Below the pieces are notes generated by a model, which worked only from the letters and a program-made list of their open reading frames with translations, was not told the DNA's origin and did no database searches. Position numbers and translations under genes: made by a program. Below are positions 25,275 to 34,540 of a stretch of DNA of 64,000 nt, one piece after another (within the stretch, counting starts at the first letter, position 1; each line of letters begins with the position of its first letter). The stretch is from Dyadobacter sp. LHD-138. Its GTDB lineage: Bacteria > Bacteroidota > Bacteroidia > Cytophagales > Spirosomataceae. The stretch covers positions 1-64,000 of the forward strand of contig NZ_JAVFVU010000034.1 of assembly GCF_030929615.1 (NCBI RefSeq). The letters run 5' to 3'.

Positions 25275-27653
25275 CTAATTTTTAGGTTCTCCGCCAACTT
25301 TTCCTGCACCGGCCCCCTGCCGTTGCATAGGGTTTTGCTGAGGGCGTGTTTGCGACTGTTTAAAGATCTGGAAACGTGTTGGTTTGGCTACCCGCGGATA
25401 TGCGTTGTTTTCCGTATCGATATCGGCAATCTGGTAGTAAGGATCCAGCGTCCACTGAACCACTTTCTTCGATGTTGATACTACCTTTGAAATCTGTTGG
25501 TCGTTGAAACGCCAGATTTCGGCCGGATAGGTTACCAGCGAATCGGTTCCGTCCTCGAAACTCATTTTGATAATGACAGGCATCGGCAAACCTCCTTTAT
25601 TCTTGATGGATAGCGTATAGAAATTGGTATGGCTCTGAACCAGTTCTTTCTCTCCGGGCGATAAACTGGCAAGATATTGTTCATATTTCTGCTTGTCGGC
25701 GTCCGTTACTTTGTAGGGGTCGTACGTGTTATAAAAATCCGCCATGGTAGGATCTTCCGCAACTACTGTTTTAGACTTGTCGGCAGCATCCCGGATCTTG
25801 CTGATCGTTTTTGCTTTGGCAGCGGCCTCTTTACGGGCCAGTTCTTTTTCGATTTCTGGGTTTTGGGTAGCAATGCTAAACCAGTTGACCGTTACCAGAT
25901 CCTGATCAACAGGTTCTACACCATAGAACCAGCCTTTCCAGAACCAGTCAAGATCAACGCCGGAAGCGTCTTCCATGGTACGGAAAAAGTCGGAAGGGGT
26001 TGGACTTTTGAATCTCCATCTCGTTGCGTATTCTTTAAAAGCATGGTCAAACAGCTCACGGCCCATAACGGTTTCACGTAAAATATTTAACGCGGTCGCC
26101 GGTTTTGCATAGGCGTTAGGGCCGAGTCCGATCACGTTTTCAGCCGATGACATGATCGGGGATAATACCGATTTGTCCGAAGACATATAATCCGTGATGA
26201 ACATAGGCTCGCCGCGGCGTGTCGGATAGTTGTAATCCCATTCCTTTTCGGCAAGATACTGGCAGAAAGTATTTAAACCTTCGTCCATCCAAGCCCATTG
26301 ACGTTCGTCAGAATTCACGATCATCGGGAAAAAGTTGTGACCAACTTCGTGGATGATTACGCCGATCATGCCATATTTCGTTTGCTCGCTGTAAGTTCCA
26401 TCTTCTTCCGGACGACCGCCATTGAAGCTGATCATCGGATATTCCATACCGCCACCCGAGGTTCCGTGGCAGGAAATAGCCACGGGATAAGGGTATTCGA
26501 AAGTACGGTCACCGTAAGATTTCAAAGTATGGGCAACCGCGCGGGTTGAATATTGTTCCCAAAGCGGATTGCCTTCTTTGGGGTAAAACGACATACACCA
26601 GATCTTGCGGCCGTTTTTGTAGACATCACTTTGCATGGCATCCCAGATAAATTTCCGGCTGCTTGAAAACGCAAAATCACGCACGTTATCCGCTTTGTAG
26701 ATCCACGTCTTTTTACCAACTGATTTGTTTTCACGTTTTTCCGCTTTCTCGGCTTCGGCCTGGGTAACAATGATTACCGGGGTTTTTGACGTTTCCGCTT
26801 GTTTTAAACGTTGTTTTTGCGTGGCAGTTAATACCTGCGCATAGTTCTGGCATTCACCGGAAGCGGCAACGATATGGTCGGCCGGGGTGGTGATGGCTAC
26901 ATTGTAGTTCCCAAAGATCAGTGCGAATTCGCCTTGTCCGAGGAACTGCTTGTGGTTCCATCCGTTTACGTCATCATAAGGTGCAAGACGGGGAAACCAG
27001 TGCGCGATAAAGTAGTTTGCGTTACCATCTTTCGGGAAAAACTCATAACCGCTGCGTCCGTAATATTCTGTGATGTTATACGCCCAGTCTACACCGAAAA
27101 CAATACTCGTACCGGGTTTCAAAGGCGTTGGCAAATCAATACGCATCATCGTGTTGTTGATGGTATAATGCAGCGGATTGCCCGCTTTGTCCTTTACTTT
27201 GGCAATTTCATAGCCATACTCAACTTTTGGGTCGAGGGTAGAGCCACGGCCATTGTTCAATCCCTGAAGCTGAGTGGGGGTCATGCCTTTTTCATTAATG
27301 CTTCCGGTACGGCTTGCTGCACCAATACCATCTTTTTTGAAAAGGTTTTGCTCCAATTGCAGCCAGATGTATTTCAGTTCGTCCGGAGAATTGTTAAAAA
27401 AAGTAATGGTTTCAGAACCGATGATCCGACGTTTTTCGTCGTCCAGCTCGACCTTAATGTCATAGTCCGCACGCATCTGCCAGTACTCCTTGCCGGGAGC
27501 TCCGGATGCAGTCCTGTAGGTGTTCGGGGTAGGAAGTACAGTCCCCAACTGCTCGAAGCGGTCGTTGGCTTTGTAGTTTGGTGAAGTGGGGAGCTGCTGG
27601 GCTTTAATAGCCATTGCTAAGAGCAGCAAAAAAGGTAATAAGAGGTTTCTCAT
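25275..27653 (-). CDS. secreted M1 family metallopeptidase
   Basis: A 792-residue exported zinc peptidase (signal peptide ending IKAQ). The M1 fold shows a beta-sandwich N-terminal domain with FFNNSPDELKYIWLQLEQN, an exopeptidase-type GGMEYPM (residues ~405), the HEVGH zinc motif near 433-437 and the third ligand Glu in WMDEGLN about 19 residues later. A C-terminal helical domain and a Pro/Gln-rich tail (RPQQNPMQRQGAGAG) end the protein. It lacks the T9SS domain. It trims peptides outside the inner membrane. The HupE-like gene 34 bp upstream, same strand, probably shares its transcript. Confidence 0.92.
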   Translation of the reverse strand: MRNLLLPFLLLLAMAIKAQQLPTSPNYKANDRFEQLGTVLPTPNTYRTASGAPGKEYWQMRADYDIKVELDDEKRRIIGSETITFFNNSPDELKYIWLQLEQNLFKKDGIGAASRTGSINEKGMTPTQLQGLNNGRGSTLDPKVEYGYEIAKVKDKAGNPLHYTINNTMMRIDLPTPLKPGTSIVFGVDWAYNITEYYGRSGYEFFPKDGNANYFIAHWFPRLAPYDDVNGWNHKQFLGQGEFALIFGNYNVAITTPADHIVAASGECQNYAQVLTATQKQRLKQAETSKTPVIIVTQAEAEKAEKRENKSVGKKTWIYKADNVRDFAFSSSRKFIWDAMQSDVYKNGRKIWCMSFYPKEGNPLWEQYSTRAVAHTLKSYGDRTFEYPYPVAISCHGTSGGGMEYPMISFNGGRPEEDGTYSEQTKYGMIGVIIHEVGHNFFPMIVNSDERQWAWMDEGLNTFCQYLAEKEWDYNYPTRRGEPMFITDYMSSDKSVLSPIMSSAENVIGLGPNAYAKPATALNILRETVMGRELFDHAFKEYATRWRFKSPTPSDFFRTMEDASGVDLDWFWKGWFYGVEPVDQDLVTVNWFSIATQNPEIEKELARKEAAAKAKTISKIRDAADKSKTVVAEDPTMADFYNTYDPYKVTDADKQKYEQYLASLSPGEKELVQSHTNFYTLSIKNKGGLPMPVIIKMSFEDGTDSLVTYPAEIWRFNDQQISKVVSTSKKVVQWTLDPYYQIADIDTENNAYPRVAKPTRFQIFKQSQTRPQQNPMQRQGAGAGKVGGEPKN

Positions 27654-27687
27654 AGGTAATCGGTGGTGTTGTTCAATAAACGCAGGT

Positions 27688-28308
27688 TTAATTTACAGAT
27701 AATCCGAGTATTTCTCTAAAAAGCTGATTGTTAATGATAAGCGATATTGCCATACCAACAATTATTCCTGATAAAATATCATTCCATCTCAATTTTGACA
27801 AGCGGAATAACTCAATGGCGGCGAACGCAATGCTCAGCACGACGAAAACGATAATAAGCTGCCCCAGCTCCAGTCCGACATTGAAGCCCAACAAAGGTTC
27901 GACGATGTCTGCCTCTTTACCCAGTAAGGCGCGTAAGTAATTGGAAAAACCTAACCCGTGAATGAGCCCGAAAGTAAGTGCAAGCGGATAGCGCGGACTG
28001 TAAGATTTTTCCTTGATGTAGGAGCTTTTAGGCGTTGTATGGAAAAAATTGAGGACTGCAGTGATCAGGATGGTGATCGGGATCAGCAGCTCGATTACCG
28101 CAGGATTCACGGAAACAAGCCCCAGGGTAGCAAGGGCAAGTGTGATCGAGTGCCCGATCGTGAAAGCGGTGACGAGAATAATTACTTTTTTCCAGTCAAT
28201 CAGCGTGTAAATGGTACACAGCGCAATAATGAAAAGAATGTGGTCATAGCCGTTGGAATCCGTAATGTGATCGAAACCCAGTTGAAGATAAGCTTGAAAT
28301 TCGGACAT
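27688..28308 (-). CDS. HupE/UreJ family membrane protein
   Basis: A 206-residue membrane protein with about five to six transmembrane segments. The family signature is conserved His/Asp in DHITDSNGYDHILFII near residue 15-25, FTIGHSITLALATL in the second helix and LIHGLGFSNYLRALLG later; these His residues are the likely metal ligands. HupE/UreJ proteins are linked to nickel uptake for hydrogenase and urease, but no such enzymes are encoded here, and Bacteroidota members often sit alone. It lies immediately upstream of the M1 peptidase gene. Confidence 0.85.
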   Translation of the reverse strand: MSEFQAYLQLGFDHITDSNGYDHILFIIALCTIYTLIDWKKVIILVTAFTIGHSITLALATLGLVSVNPAVIELLIPITILITAVLNFFHTTPKSSYIKEKSYSPRYPLALTFGLIHGLGFSNYLRALLGKEADIVEPLLGFNVGLELGQLIIVFVVLSIAFAAIELFRLSKLRWNDILSGIIVGMAISLIINNQLFREILGLSVN

Positions 28309-28462
28309 GAAAAGGTAATTTGTTAAAGTGGGTTAGTCGAGCAGGATGTGACGACAGGTAAACTTGTCAAAACAAAGTTCCGAATATATTTCATTCGGAG
28401 AAGGAAAACAATGTTTGGGTAGAAATGAGGCGTATTTTAAGAAAACTGTCGCCAAACAACAA

Positions 28463-28494
28463 AAAAGACCGGAAGCATGCGCTCCCGGCCTTTT
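28463..28494 (-). terminator. terminator of the TonB receptor-lipoprotein operon
   Basis: A 14-bp G.U-containing stem (28463-28476 with 28481-28494) with a 4-nt loop, followed by six T on the minus strand. Confidence 0.85.
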
Positions 28495-28523
28495 CAAATT
28501 CTGACACCAATTATATAAGATTG

Positions 28524-29867
28524 TTATTTCTTTAAGTCGTAGTTGGTATTTTGTGGATCCCAGTTAGCCCAGGTAGCAGTCCAGTCTGTTGTTCCAAATG
28601 CACCAGCGTAAGTAGTTGCTTCGAAGCCGGCAGGAAGCGTAGCGCCCGCTGTCAACAAAGGAGAACCTGCACCTGGAAGAGCATTTGGTTTTGCACCAAG
28701 CTTATTGAATGTTGCATCCATTTTAAGATCAGCAGTGGCAAGGATTGCATTTTTTGCACCAGCAGCTTTGAAAAGAACGTCAGTGATTCCTTCAACCTGA
28801 ACTTTTGCAGTCGTAGTCAAAATCGTACCATCCATTTTTATCAAACCAGATGTGAAATTGGCAATAGTCAAATCGTTTTCAACACGCAAACCTGAACGTG
28901 GCCATGCCCCTGTGAATACGCTATTGTAAATCGAAATAGCTGAGTTGCGACGAATACGCATCGCAGAAGCAAATTTGGCATCTGGTGTTCCGTCACCCAT
29001 CGCAACAGTAACGTTTGCAAATTTAGCAGCAGTTTGTGGCGTAGCTGTGGTTCCATTGGCGTCGTTATCTGATTCAAATCCGTTTGAATCACCAGCCTGA
29101 TCTGCAATGGCAGGGTCACGAAGGATGAAACCGTACTGGATCAATCCGCTGAAACCATTGTCAGTATCGAAATCGTCATCCAATCCACGGTAAGCGATCA
29201 GGTGTTTTGCATTTACAGTGCCACCAAACCATTCGAATGAATCATCTCCACCGTAAGAAGCCTGTACGTAATCTATTTTAGTTCCCGATCCAACACCTCC
29301 GAAAGTGAAGCTGTTGATTTCTTTGTTTGTTTCGTAAGCGATACCAGCGAACTCAACACGAACATATTTCAATTCACCAGAGTTGTCAGCAACATCTGTG
29401 CCTCCAAAAGTTGATTTTTCTTCACCTTCTACCACAGCCGGAGTTTTGTTAACCGGTGCTTTTCCTAAAAGAACCAATCCTCCCCAGTCACCTGCTTTAC
29501 GTTGGCCAATTGGTTGGTTGGAAGTAAAAACGATAGGTTTTTCAGCTGTACCAACGGCAATGATTTTAGCACCTGGTTTAATGAAAAGAGCACCTTTTGA
29601 AGCTTTGTCTCCTTTAATGATTGTACCTGGCTCAATCGTAAGTGTTGCACCTGCTTCAACATAAACAAAGCCGGTTAGTAGGTATTGATCTGTTGCTTTC
29701 CAGGTTGTATTGGTCGTAATGCTTCCGGAAACAGTATTTAATGTACCTGGAACAATTACCACCGGTGGTATCGGATCATCGTCATCATCGTCATTGTTAC
29801 AAGCTACAAAACCTGCCATAACTAACCCGATCATCAACAGGCTGAATAATTTGCTTACTTTTTTCAT
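28524..29867 (-). CDS. surface lipoprotein with beta-helix fold, partner of TonB receptor
   Basis: A 447-residue lipoprotein. The lipobox is FVAC (Cys about 23) and is followed by NNDDDDDD, an acidic stretch directly after the Cys of the sort that acts as a lipoprotein export signal to the cell surface in Bacteroidota. The rest is a right-handed beta-helix-like repeat protein: ATLTIEPGTIIKGD, GALFIKPGAKIIAVGT, DWGGLVLLG, YVRVEFAGI, and FGGVGSGTKIDYVQASYGGDDSFEWFGG. The Asp-rich RGLDDDFDTDNGF segment suggests calcium binding. It lies 47 bp after the TonB receptor in the same operon and is not a SusD homologue, so it may be a distinct surface receptor partner. Ligand unknown. Confidence 0.8.
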   Translation of the reverse strand: MKKVSKLFSLLMIGLVMAGFVACNNDDDDDDPIPPVVIVPGTLNTVSGSITTNTTWKATDQYLLTGFVYVEAGATLTIEPGTIIKGDKASKGALFIKPGAKIIAVGTAEKPIVFTSNQPIGQRKAGDWGGLVLLGKAPVNKTPAVVEGEEKSTFGGTDVADNSGELKYVRVEFAGIAYETNKEINSFTFGGVGSGTKIDYVQASYGGDDSFEWFGGTVNAKHLIAYRGLDDDFDTDNGFSGLIQYGFILRDPAIADQAGDSNGFESDNDANGTTATPQTAAKFANVTVAMGDGTPDAKFASAMRIRRNSAISIYNSVFTGAWPRSGLRVENDLTIANFTSGLIKMDGTILTTTAKVQVEGITDVLFKAAGAKNAILATADLKMDATFNKLGAKPNALPGAGSPLLTAGATLPAGFEATTYAGAFGTTDWTATWANWDPQNTNYDLKK

Positions 29868-29914
29868 ACAATTCGTTGTTTACTAATTGATTGCTTTGTT
29901 AGAAAATGGTGATA

Positions 29915-32731
29915 TTAAAATTTATAGGTAAGTCCAATTGTTGAGTACGTACCGCGACGATATTTTTGGTAGCTCTCATCAACTTTGGTGATTTTTCCGT
30001 CAAGATTACTATCCTGGATTAAGCGGAATTGTTGGTTAAGAAGGTCCTGAATCCCAAGTTTCAGTTCTATATGCTGACCGATCGCTTTGATGATGTTAAG
30101 GTCTATTACGTTACGTGGCATTTCGTAAACGGTCGGCTGAACTGCCTCATCTCCTACAAGGAATATTCTCTTTCCAATCACATTGTAAAGTGCATTCACC
30201 TGTAAGCCAAGAGCAGGCTCAGAGTAATAAATGCCCGTGTTAATCAGGTAGGGAGATTGTCCTTGTAATTGTCTGTTTGCTTCCTGACCGGCAAATCCTG
30301 TTAAAACATCACTCTTGATGACCGACGCATTCAGCACAAGCATCAGGTTGTTTACAAAGGCTGAGTTGGTAACTTCTTTAAGTGATTTGCGGACTTCAAG
30401 TTCTGCACCGTAGGCATAGGCACTTTTAGCGTTGTCAACCGAGAAAGTAACATTTGAACCTGAATATCTTACACGAGACTCGATCGGGTTTTTGAAATGT
30501 TTGTAAAAACCTGCGATGGAGATTACCTCACCGTCTTTTGGATAGAACTCATAACGCAAGTCAATGTTCTGGATGGATGGAGTTTTCAGATTAGGATTTC
30601 CAACACGCGATACATCGAAATTGAAATCATAATAGTTAAATGGAGCCAATTCACGGAATTCAGGTCTGTTTACTGTGATGCTGTATGCCAGACGAAGCAG
30701 GGATTTTTCTGTGAAGTTATAGGCAAGATTTATGGATGGAAGTGCGCGGAAAATTGGGTTGTTCACTTTCACTTTTGCTCCCGCACCTCTTTCCTGGCTT
30801 TGTAATTCCTGACGGTTAAATTCACCGCGGAAACCAACGGAAGCATTAAATCGGGTTGTAAATGGCAGGTATGCGCCTACATAACCAGCTGCAAGTAAGT
30901 TTTGAGCTTTATACTTATCATCCGTATTGGTATGCTCTACATAATATAGTTTATCAGCAGCGATGTTTGATTTGTTAAAAAACTGATCAGGCGTGCTATT
31001 TAAAATTTCAGACGAAACGCCTCCCGGGTTGTTAAGGTTGAACCAGCGTGCATTGAAAATACGGTCTTTGTATTCTGCCATACCGCCTGCACGCAGTTTG
31101 ATCTGCATTTTTTCATCTCCTTCATAACCTCTTCTGTTGATACGGTGTTCGATATCAGCGCGGAATGAGCTAGCATATTCATTCAGTTTCGAAAAGAAAC
31201 GTGCATTACGTGTTAAACTGGCACCACTTCCCTGTAAAGTTTCGATAACGAACGGGTCGTTTGAGCCAATGTTACGACTGGAAACAAAGCGGCGGAAATC
31301 AGGTTCGTCACGGTGAGTCCATCCAAAAGCACCCGTCCATTTGACCGTGGTTGCATCGGATACATCGTGCGTGCCGCTCAACTGGCCTGAATAAATACTT
31401 TTTGATTCGTATCTGAATGCATAATTCTGCACTTCACGACCGTTGTCATTGCTATATCCCTGACGGTAGGTTGTTTCCTTGTTGCTAAGCTGGTTGAATA
31501 AATTGCGGAATTCGATTTTGTGATTCGGGTTGATAATAAATGCCCAGTTCGACATTGCACCCAAACGGGTGTTCTGTCCCAAAAACTGGTCTCTATAATT
31601 CAACTGAATTTCAGATGCTTTTTTTGTCGCGTCATAGGCCAGGTAGCGGAACTGCTCGGTTGGCATGAACTGTGTTGTATGCGTGTAATTGACGTTGTTG
31701 AAGGTTGTCAGTTTTTTGTCGCCGACATTCATGCTTCTGTTGTAACCAACCGCCAGGCGAAGATCGGGACGAATATTTTTCGTTTGCAGGTTATAAAAAT
31801 CCGTTAGGTTACGGAAGGCATTTAATGTTCTGTCAGACGGCGTATTTTCGTTGATGATCGTTTTTGTTTTTGGAAAGTTTGACGGCAGCACGCGATCTTT
31901 TGAACCAAATCCGATCCAGTCAAGCGAACCTCCTTTGTAATCTTTGGCATCGCGGAAAGTCGTTCCACCACGGAATGAAGTAGACGCGTTTACCGTAAAG
32001 CCATTCTCATCCGGAATAGTCTTCGTATAAATCTTGATCACACCACCCGCGAATTCTCCCGGCAAATCAGGTGCTCCTGACTTGTAAATCATAATACGGT
32101 CAATCGCCGAACTGGGAATTAGATCGAAGGAGAATGATTTAACGTCAACTTCTGATGAAGGCGTTATAGCGTCATTAAGCATTACTGTGTTGTAACGCTC
32201 ATTTAATCCGCGAATAATGACGAAACGGTCATCCTGAATGGATACTCCCGGAACACGACGAACGACCTGCGACGCATCTCTGTCCTGTGATTTTTGAATT
32301 TGCTGCGCAGAAATACCAACGGCAATTTGCTCTGCTTTTTTTATTTCAGTGATAACAGAAACGTCGGTGAACGTCTGACGCTGGCCTACAATTTTAACCT
32401 CTTGGAGGTTTGCAACATCTTCTTCAAGCGTTGCGTTGATAAGAACTGCCTGATTTGGATAAACAGTAACCTCAATTTCTTTGTTTTTGTAAGAAATGTA
32501 GCTTACAATGATTGTATGTTTCCCGGTTGGGATATTGTGAATGTCAAATTTACCTTCCGGATCTGTTGCGGTACCTATTGGAGGTGTTGTGCCTTTAAGA
32601 ATAACGCTGGCACCGATGATGGTTTCTTTAGACTTGGCGTCTAAGATTGTCCCTTTAATTGATCCTGTTTGAGCGTGAGCGAGTGCAGCAGAAAAAAAGA
32701 CAAAGAGAAGTGCTAAAAATTTCGAGTTCAT
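29915..32731 (-). CDS. TonB-dependent outer-membrane receptor
   Basis: A 938-residue receptor. Signal peptide (to about residue 20, ending AHAQ), a CarbopepD_reg domain (about 22-110, TGSIKGTILDAKSKETIIGA), a plug with GVSIQDDRFVIIRGLNERYNTVMLND, and a large beta-barrel ending in the C-terminal Phe typical of BAM substrates (IGLTYKF). It lacks an STN domain. Genes downstream are a beta-helix surface lipoprotein instead of a SusD protein. The barrel probably imports an organic nutrient or metal complex using TonB energy. A -7 promoter element lies 35 bp upstream of the ATG. Confidence 0.92.
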   Translation of the reverse strand: MNSKFLALLFVFFSAALAHAQTGSIKGTILDAKSKETIIGASVILKGTTPPIGTATDPEGKFDIHNIPTGKHTIIVSYISYKNKEIEVTVYPNQAVLINATLEEDVANLQEVKIVGQRQTFTDVSVITEIKKAEQIAVGISAQQIQKSQDRDASQVVRRVPGVSIQDDRFVIIRGLNERYNTVMLNDAITPSSEVDVKSFSFDLIPSSAIDRIMIYKSGAPDLPGEFAGGVIKIYTKTIPDENGFTVNASTSFRGGTTFRDAKDYKGGSLDWIGFGSKDRVLPSNFPKTKTIINENTPSDRTLNAFRNLTDFYNLQTKNIRPDLRLAVGYNRSMNVGDKKLTTFNNVNYTHTTQFMPTEQFRYLAYDATKKASEIQLNYRDQFLGQNTRLGAMSNWAFIINPNHKIEFRNLFNQLSNKETTYRQGYSNDNGREVQNYAFRYESKSIYSGQLSGTHDVSDATTVKWTGAFGWTHRDEPDFRRFVSSRNIGSNDPFVIETLQGSGASLTRNARFFSKLNEYASSFRADIEHRINRRGYEGDEKMQIKLRAGGMAEYKDRIFNARWFNLNNPGGVSSEILNSTPDQFFNKSNIAADKLYYVEHTNTDDKYKAQNLLAAGYVGAYLPFTTRFNASVGFRGEFNRQELQSQERGAGAKVKVNNPIFRALPSINLAYNFTEKSLLRLAYSITVNRPEFRELAPFNYYDFNFDVSRVGNPNLKTPSIQNIDLRYEFYPKDGEVISIAGFYKHFKNPIESRVRYSGSNVTFSVDNAKSAYAYGAELEVRKSLKEVTNSAFVNNLMLVLNASVIKSDVLTGFAGQEANRQLQGQSPYLINTGIYYSEPALGLQVNALYNVIGKRIFLVGDEAVQPTVYEMPRNVIDLNIIKAIGQHIELKLGIQDLLNQQFRLIQDSNLDGKITKVDESYQKYRRGTYSTIGLTYKF

Positions 32732-32765
32732 ATTTTAACGTGTCAGAAATAATTGTTTTCGACAG

Positions 32766-32773
32766 CAAAAGTA
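32766..32773 (-). promoter_or_regulatory. TAnnTTTG -7 element for TonB receptor operon
   Basis: TACTTTTG on the minus strand, giving a leader of about 30 nt to the receptor ATG at 32731. No strong -33 element at ideal spacing. Confidence 0.45.
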
Positions 32774-32931
32774 GACTCCCAATATTACCTCAGTGTTATC
32801 TCAATATTATGGCTTGGTTATTTAAGATTAGTGATTGTCGCTGTAAATCAATAAATTACAATGTGTGTGGTATTTATTCGACAAAATATAATCCGTTTGC
32901 CTGAACGGATTGCTTTTGTCGCCCGTCAGGC

Positions 32932-34413
32932 TCATTCGGCGATACCGTTTCCTTTACTTGTTTTGAAATTTTCAAGATCATAAACATAGCCGTTGATCAC
33001 GGCGTACTTCACAATATTGTTTTTCTTCAATAGAAATGTACCCGGACTCCCCAGTTCAGGCGTGCCGGCTGGTGGTGTTTTTCCATTCCTTAAAATATGA
33101 AACGGCTGGTCATAAACGGCGGACAGCAATTTTAGATCATTTTCCGGAGCGGCAAACTTTACATAGGTATAACCCTGCTTCATCAGGTTTTTTGCATCGA
33201 GTTTTTGTAGTTCCTGCACATTGGACAGGGTGGTCGGATAAACTTTTCCGTTTTCCAGCACAAGTCCCGAAGCATTGATTTCCTCTGTTCCGAAAACAGT
33301 CGATAAGTCGCCGTATTCTTCCACTCTCGCTGCGTAAAAGAACTTGGTAGCCTGTGCATAATTAACCTCATTGCGGTTGATACCAAGGTCGGAAAGATAG
33401 GTTTTTCCATCTTTATTCATGGTGGCGCCACGTACGATCAGGTCGTAAAGTGACCGTCCATTTTCAGGAATAGTTTCATAATGGTCTTTATTTTCCCGGG
33501 CATAACTCCTTTCGGAAATGGCTTCGAATGCCGTTAACAAGGACATGAAGTTTAGTTTTCGGATGTATTGTTTTTCAGGATCACCGGCATATCCGCCAGA
33601 CTCGATCAATATTAAAGTTGTTCCCCATTTTTGAAAATTATCCCCAAATGCACGGGGTTCATGGTCATCGGCGTACCTGCCAACCTGTCCCGGGATAAAT
33701 TTTTGCAGGTTACGGTTCATCTTCACAATCAGCTGCATCGATTTTTCTCTGACGGCATTGATGGATCTTGGATAATCGTAAGCCGTAGCTAAAAAAGAAA
33801 CCGTCGCTTTTTTCTCTGACCGACCAGCGGAATATCTTGGACTTTGGTCATGCAGATTGAACCCAAATTCAGGCTTGATCGTGTTTTGCAGCGCTTTCAG
33901 GATTTTTGCTTCGGGTGCCTGAAGAAACACGGCATCCCGGTTTAAGTCAAATCCCTGCGCATTTCTTCGCTGGTATCTTTCGGCGCCATCGGGATTGAGC
34001 ATCGGCACGAAATAGATCGTGGTACTGTCCAGAATGGTTTTGCGCAGCTTATCAAAGCCATCGTTTTTGCCTTCCAGAAAGTTGAAAATATCAAAAGTTG
34101 CCATCGTTGCGGTTGGTTCATCGCCGTGCATCTGCGACCAGGCCATGATCTTATGCGGACCCTTTCCCACTTTGATCATCGTAATGCTGCGCCCTTCAAA
34201 GGATTCCCCGACTTTCGAGATTTCATAGGTTTTATTGTTGTTTCTTTTGTTAATCAGCGGCTGAATATCCTGATGCTTAAAACGTCGGTTGGTCAGAGCG
34301 GTTTCCTTGTATTTGTCGTGCGACTGCATGAGTCTTTCCGCCAGATCCGTGGATTGGGAGAAAGTCTGTGCGATGAGGACAAGACTGATCAGCAGGGTTG
34401 ACAGGTATTTCAT
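32932..34413 (-). CDS. secreted M14 zinc carboxypeptidase, paralogue 1
   Basis: A 493-residue M14 peptidase with a signal peptide (ending TFSQ). Zinc ligands are visible: HGDE (His 96, Glu 99) in WSQMHGDEPTATMA and the His at 188 in FGFNLHDQ. The catalytic Glu is at about 271 in LILIESGG. The order and spacing fit the family, with the C-terminal part (about 320-493) being an all-beta extension. It is about 55% similar by eye to the adjacent gene product, and the pair is a tandem duplication. It likely trims peptides or amidated substrates in the periplasm or outside. Confidence 0.9.
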   Translation of the reverse strand: MKYLSTLLISLVLIAQTFSQSTDLAERLMQSHDKYKETALTNRRFKHQDIQPLINKRNNNKTYEISKVGESFEGRSITMIKVGKGPHKIMAWSQMHGDEPTATMATFDIFNFLEGKNDGFDKLRKTILDSTTIYFVPMLNPDGAERYQRRNAQGFDLNRDAVFLQAPEAKILKALQNTIKPEFGFNLHDQSPRYSAGRSEKKATVSFLATAYDYPRSINAVREKSMQLIVKMNRNLQKFIPGQVGRYADDHEPRAFGDNFQKWGTTLILIESGGYAGDPEKQYIRKLNFMSLLTAFEAISERSYARENKDHYETIPENGRSLYDLIVRGATMNKDGKTYLSDLGINRNEVNYAQATKFFYAARVEEYGDLSTVFGTEEINASGLVLENGKVYPTTLSNVQELQKLDAKNLMKQGYTYVKFAAPENDLKLLSAVYDQPFHILRNGKTPPAGTPELGSPGTFLLKKNNIVKYAVINGYVYDLENFKTSKGNGIAE

Positions 34414-34540
34414 GGTGCCGTTAATTTTAAAAGTATTTTAAGTAGCTGTTGGCAATTAGCTATATGCAATTAGCTCAATGACCGGATGATTAATAGCTTA
34501 TTATAAAAATCAATAATGTAAACTAATTTTTGACTACTAC

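Noticed and set aside
26874..27584. 236-codon antisense frame
   Set aside because: Entirely inside the M1 peptidase gene; its length reflects codon bias of the real gene.
34452..34475. GCAATTAGCT repeated twice, 14 bp apart
   Set aside because: Only two copies in an AT-rich gap; no array and no partner feature.
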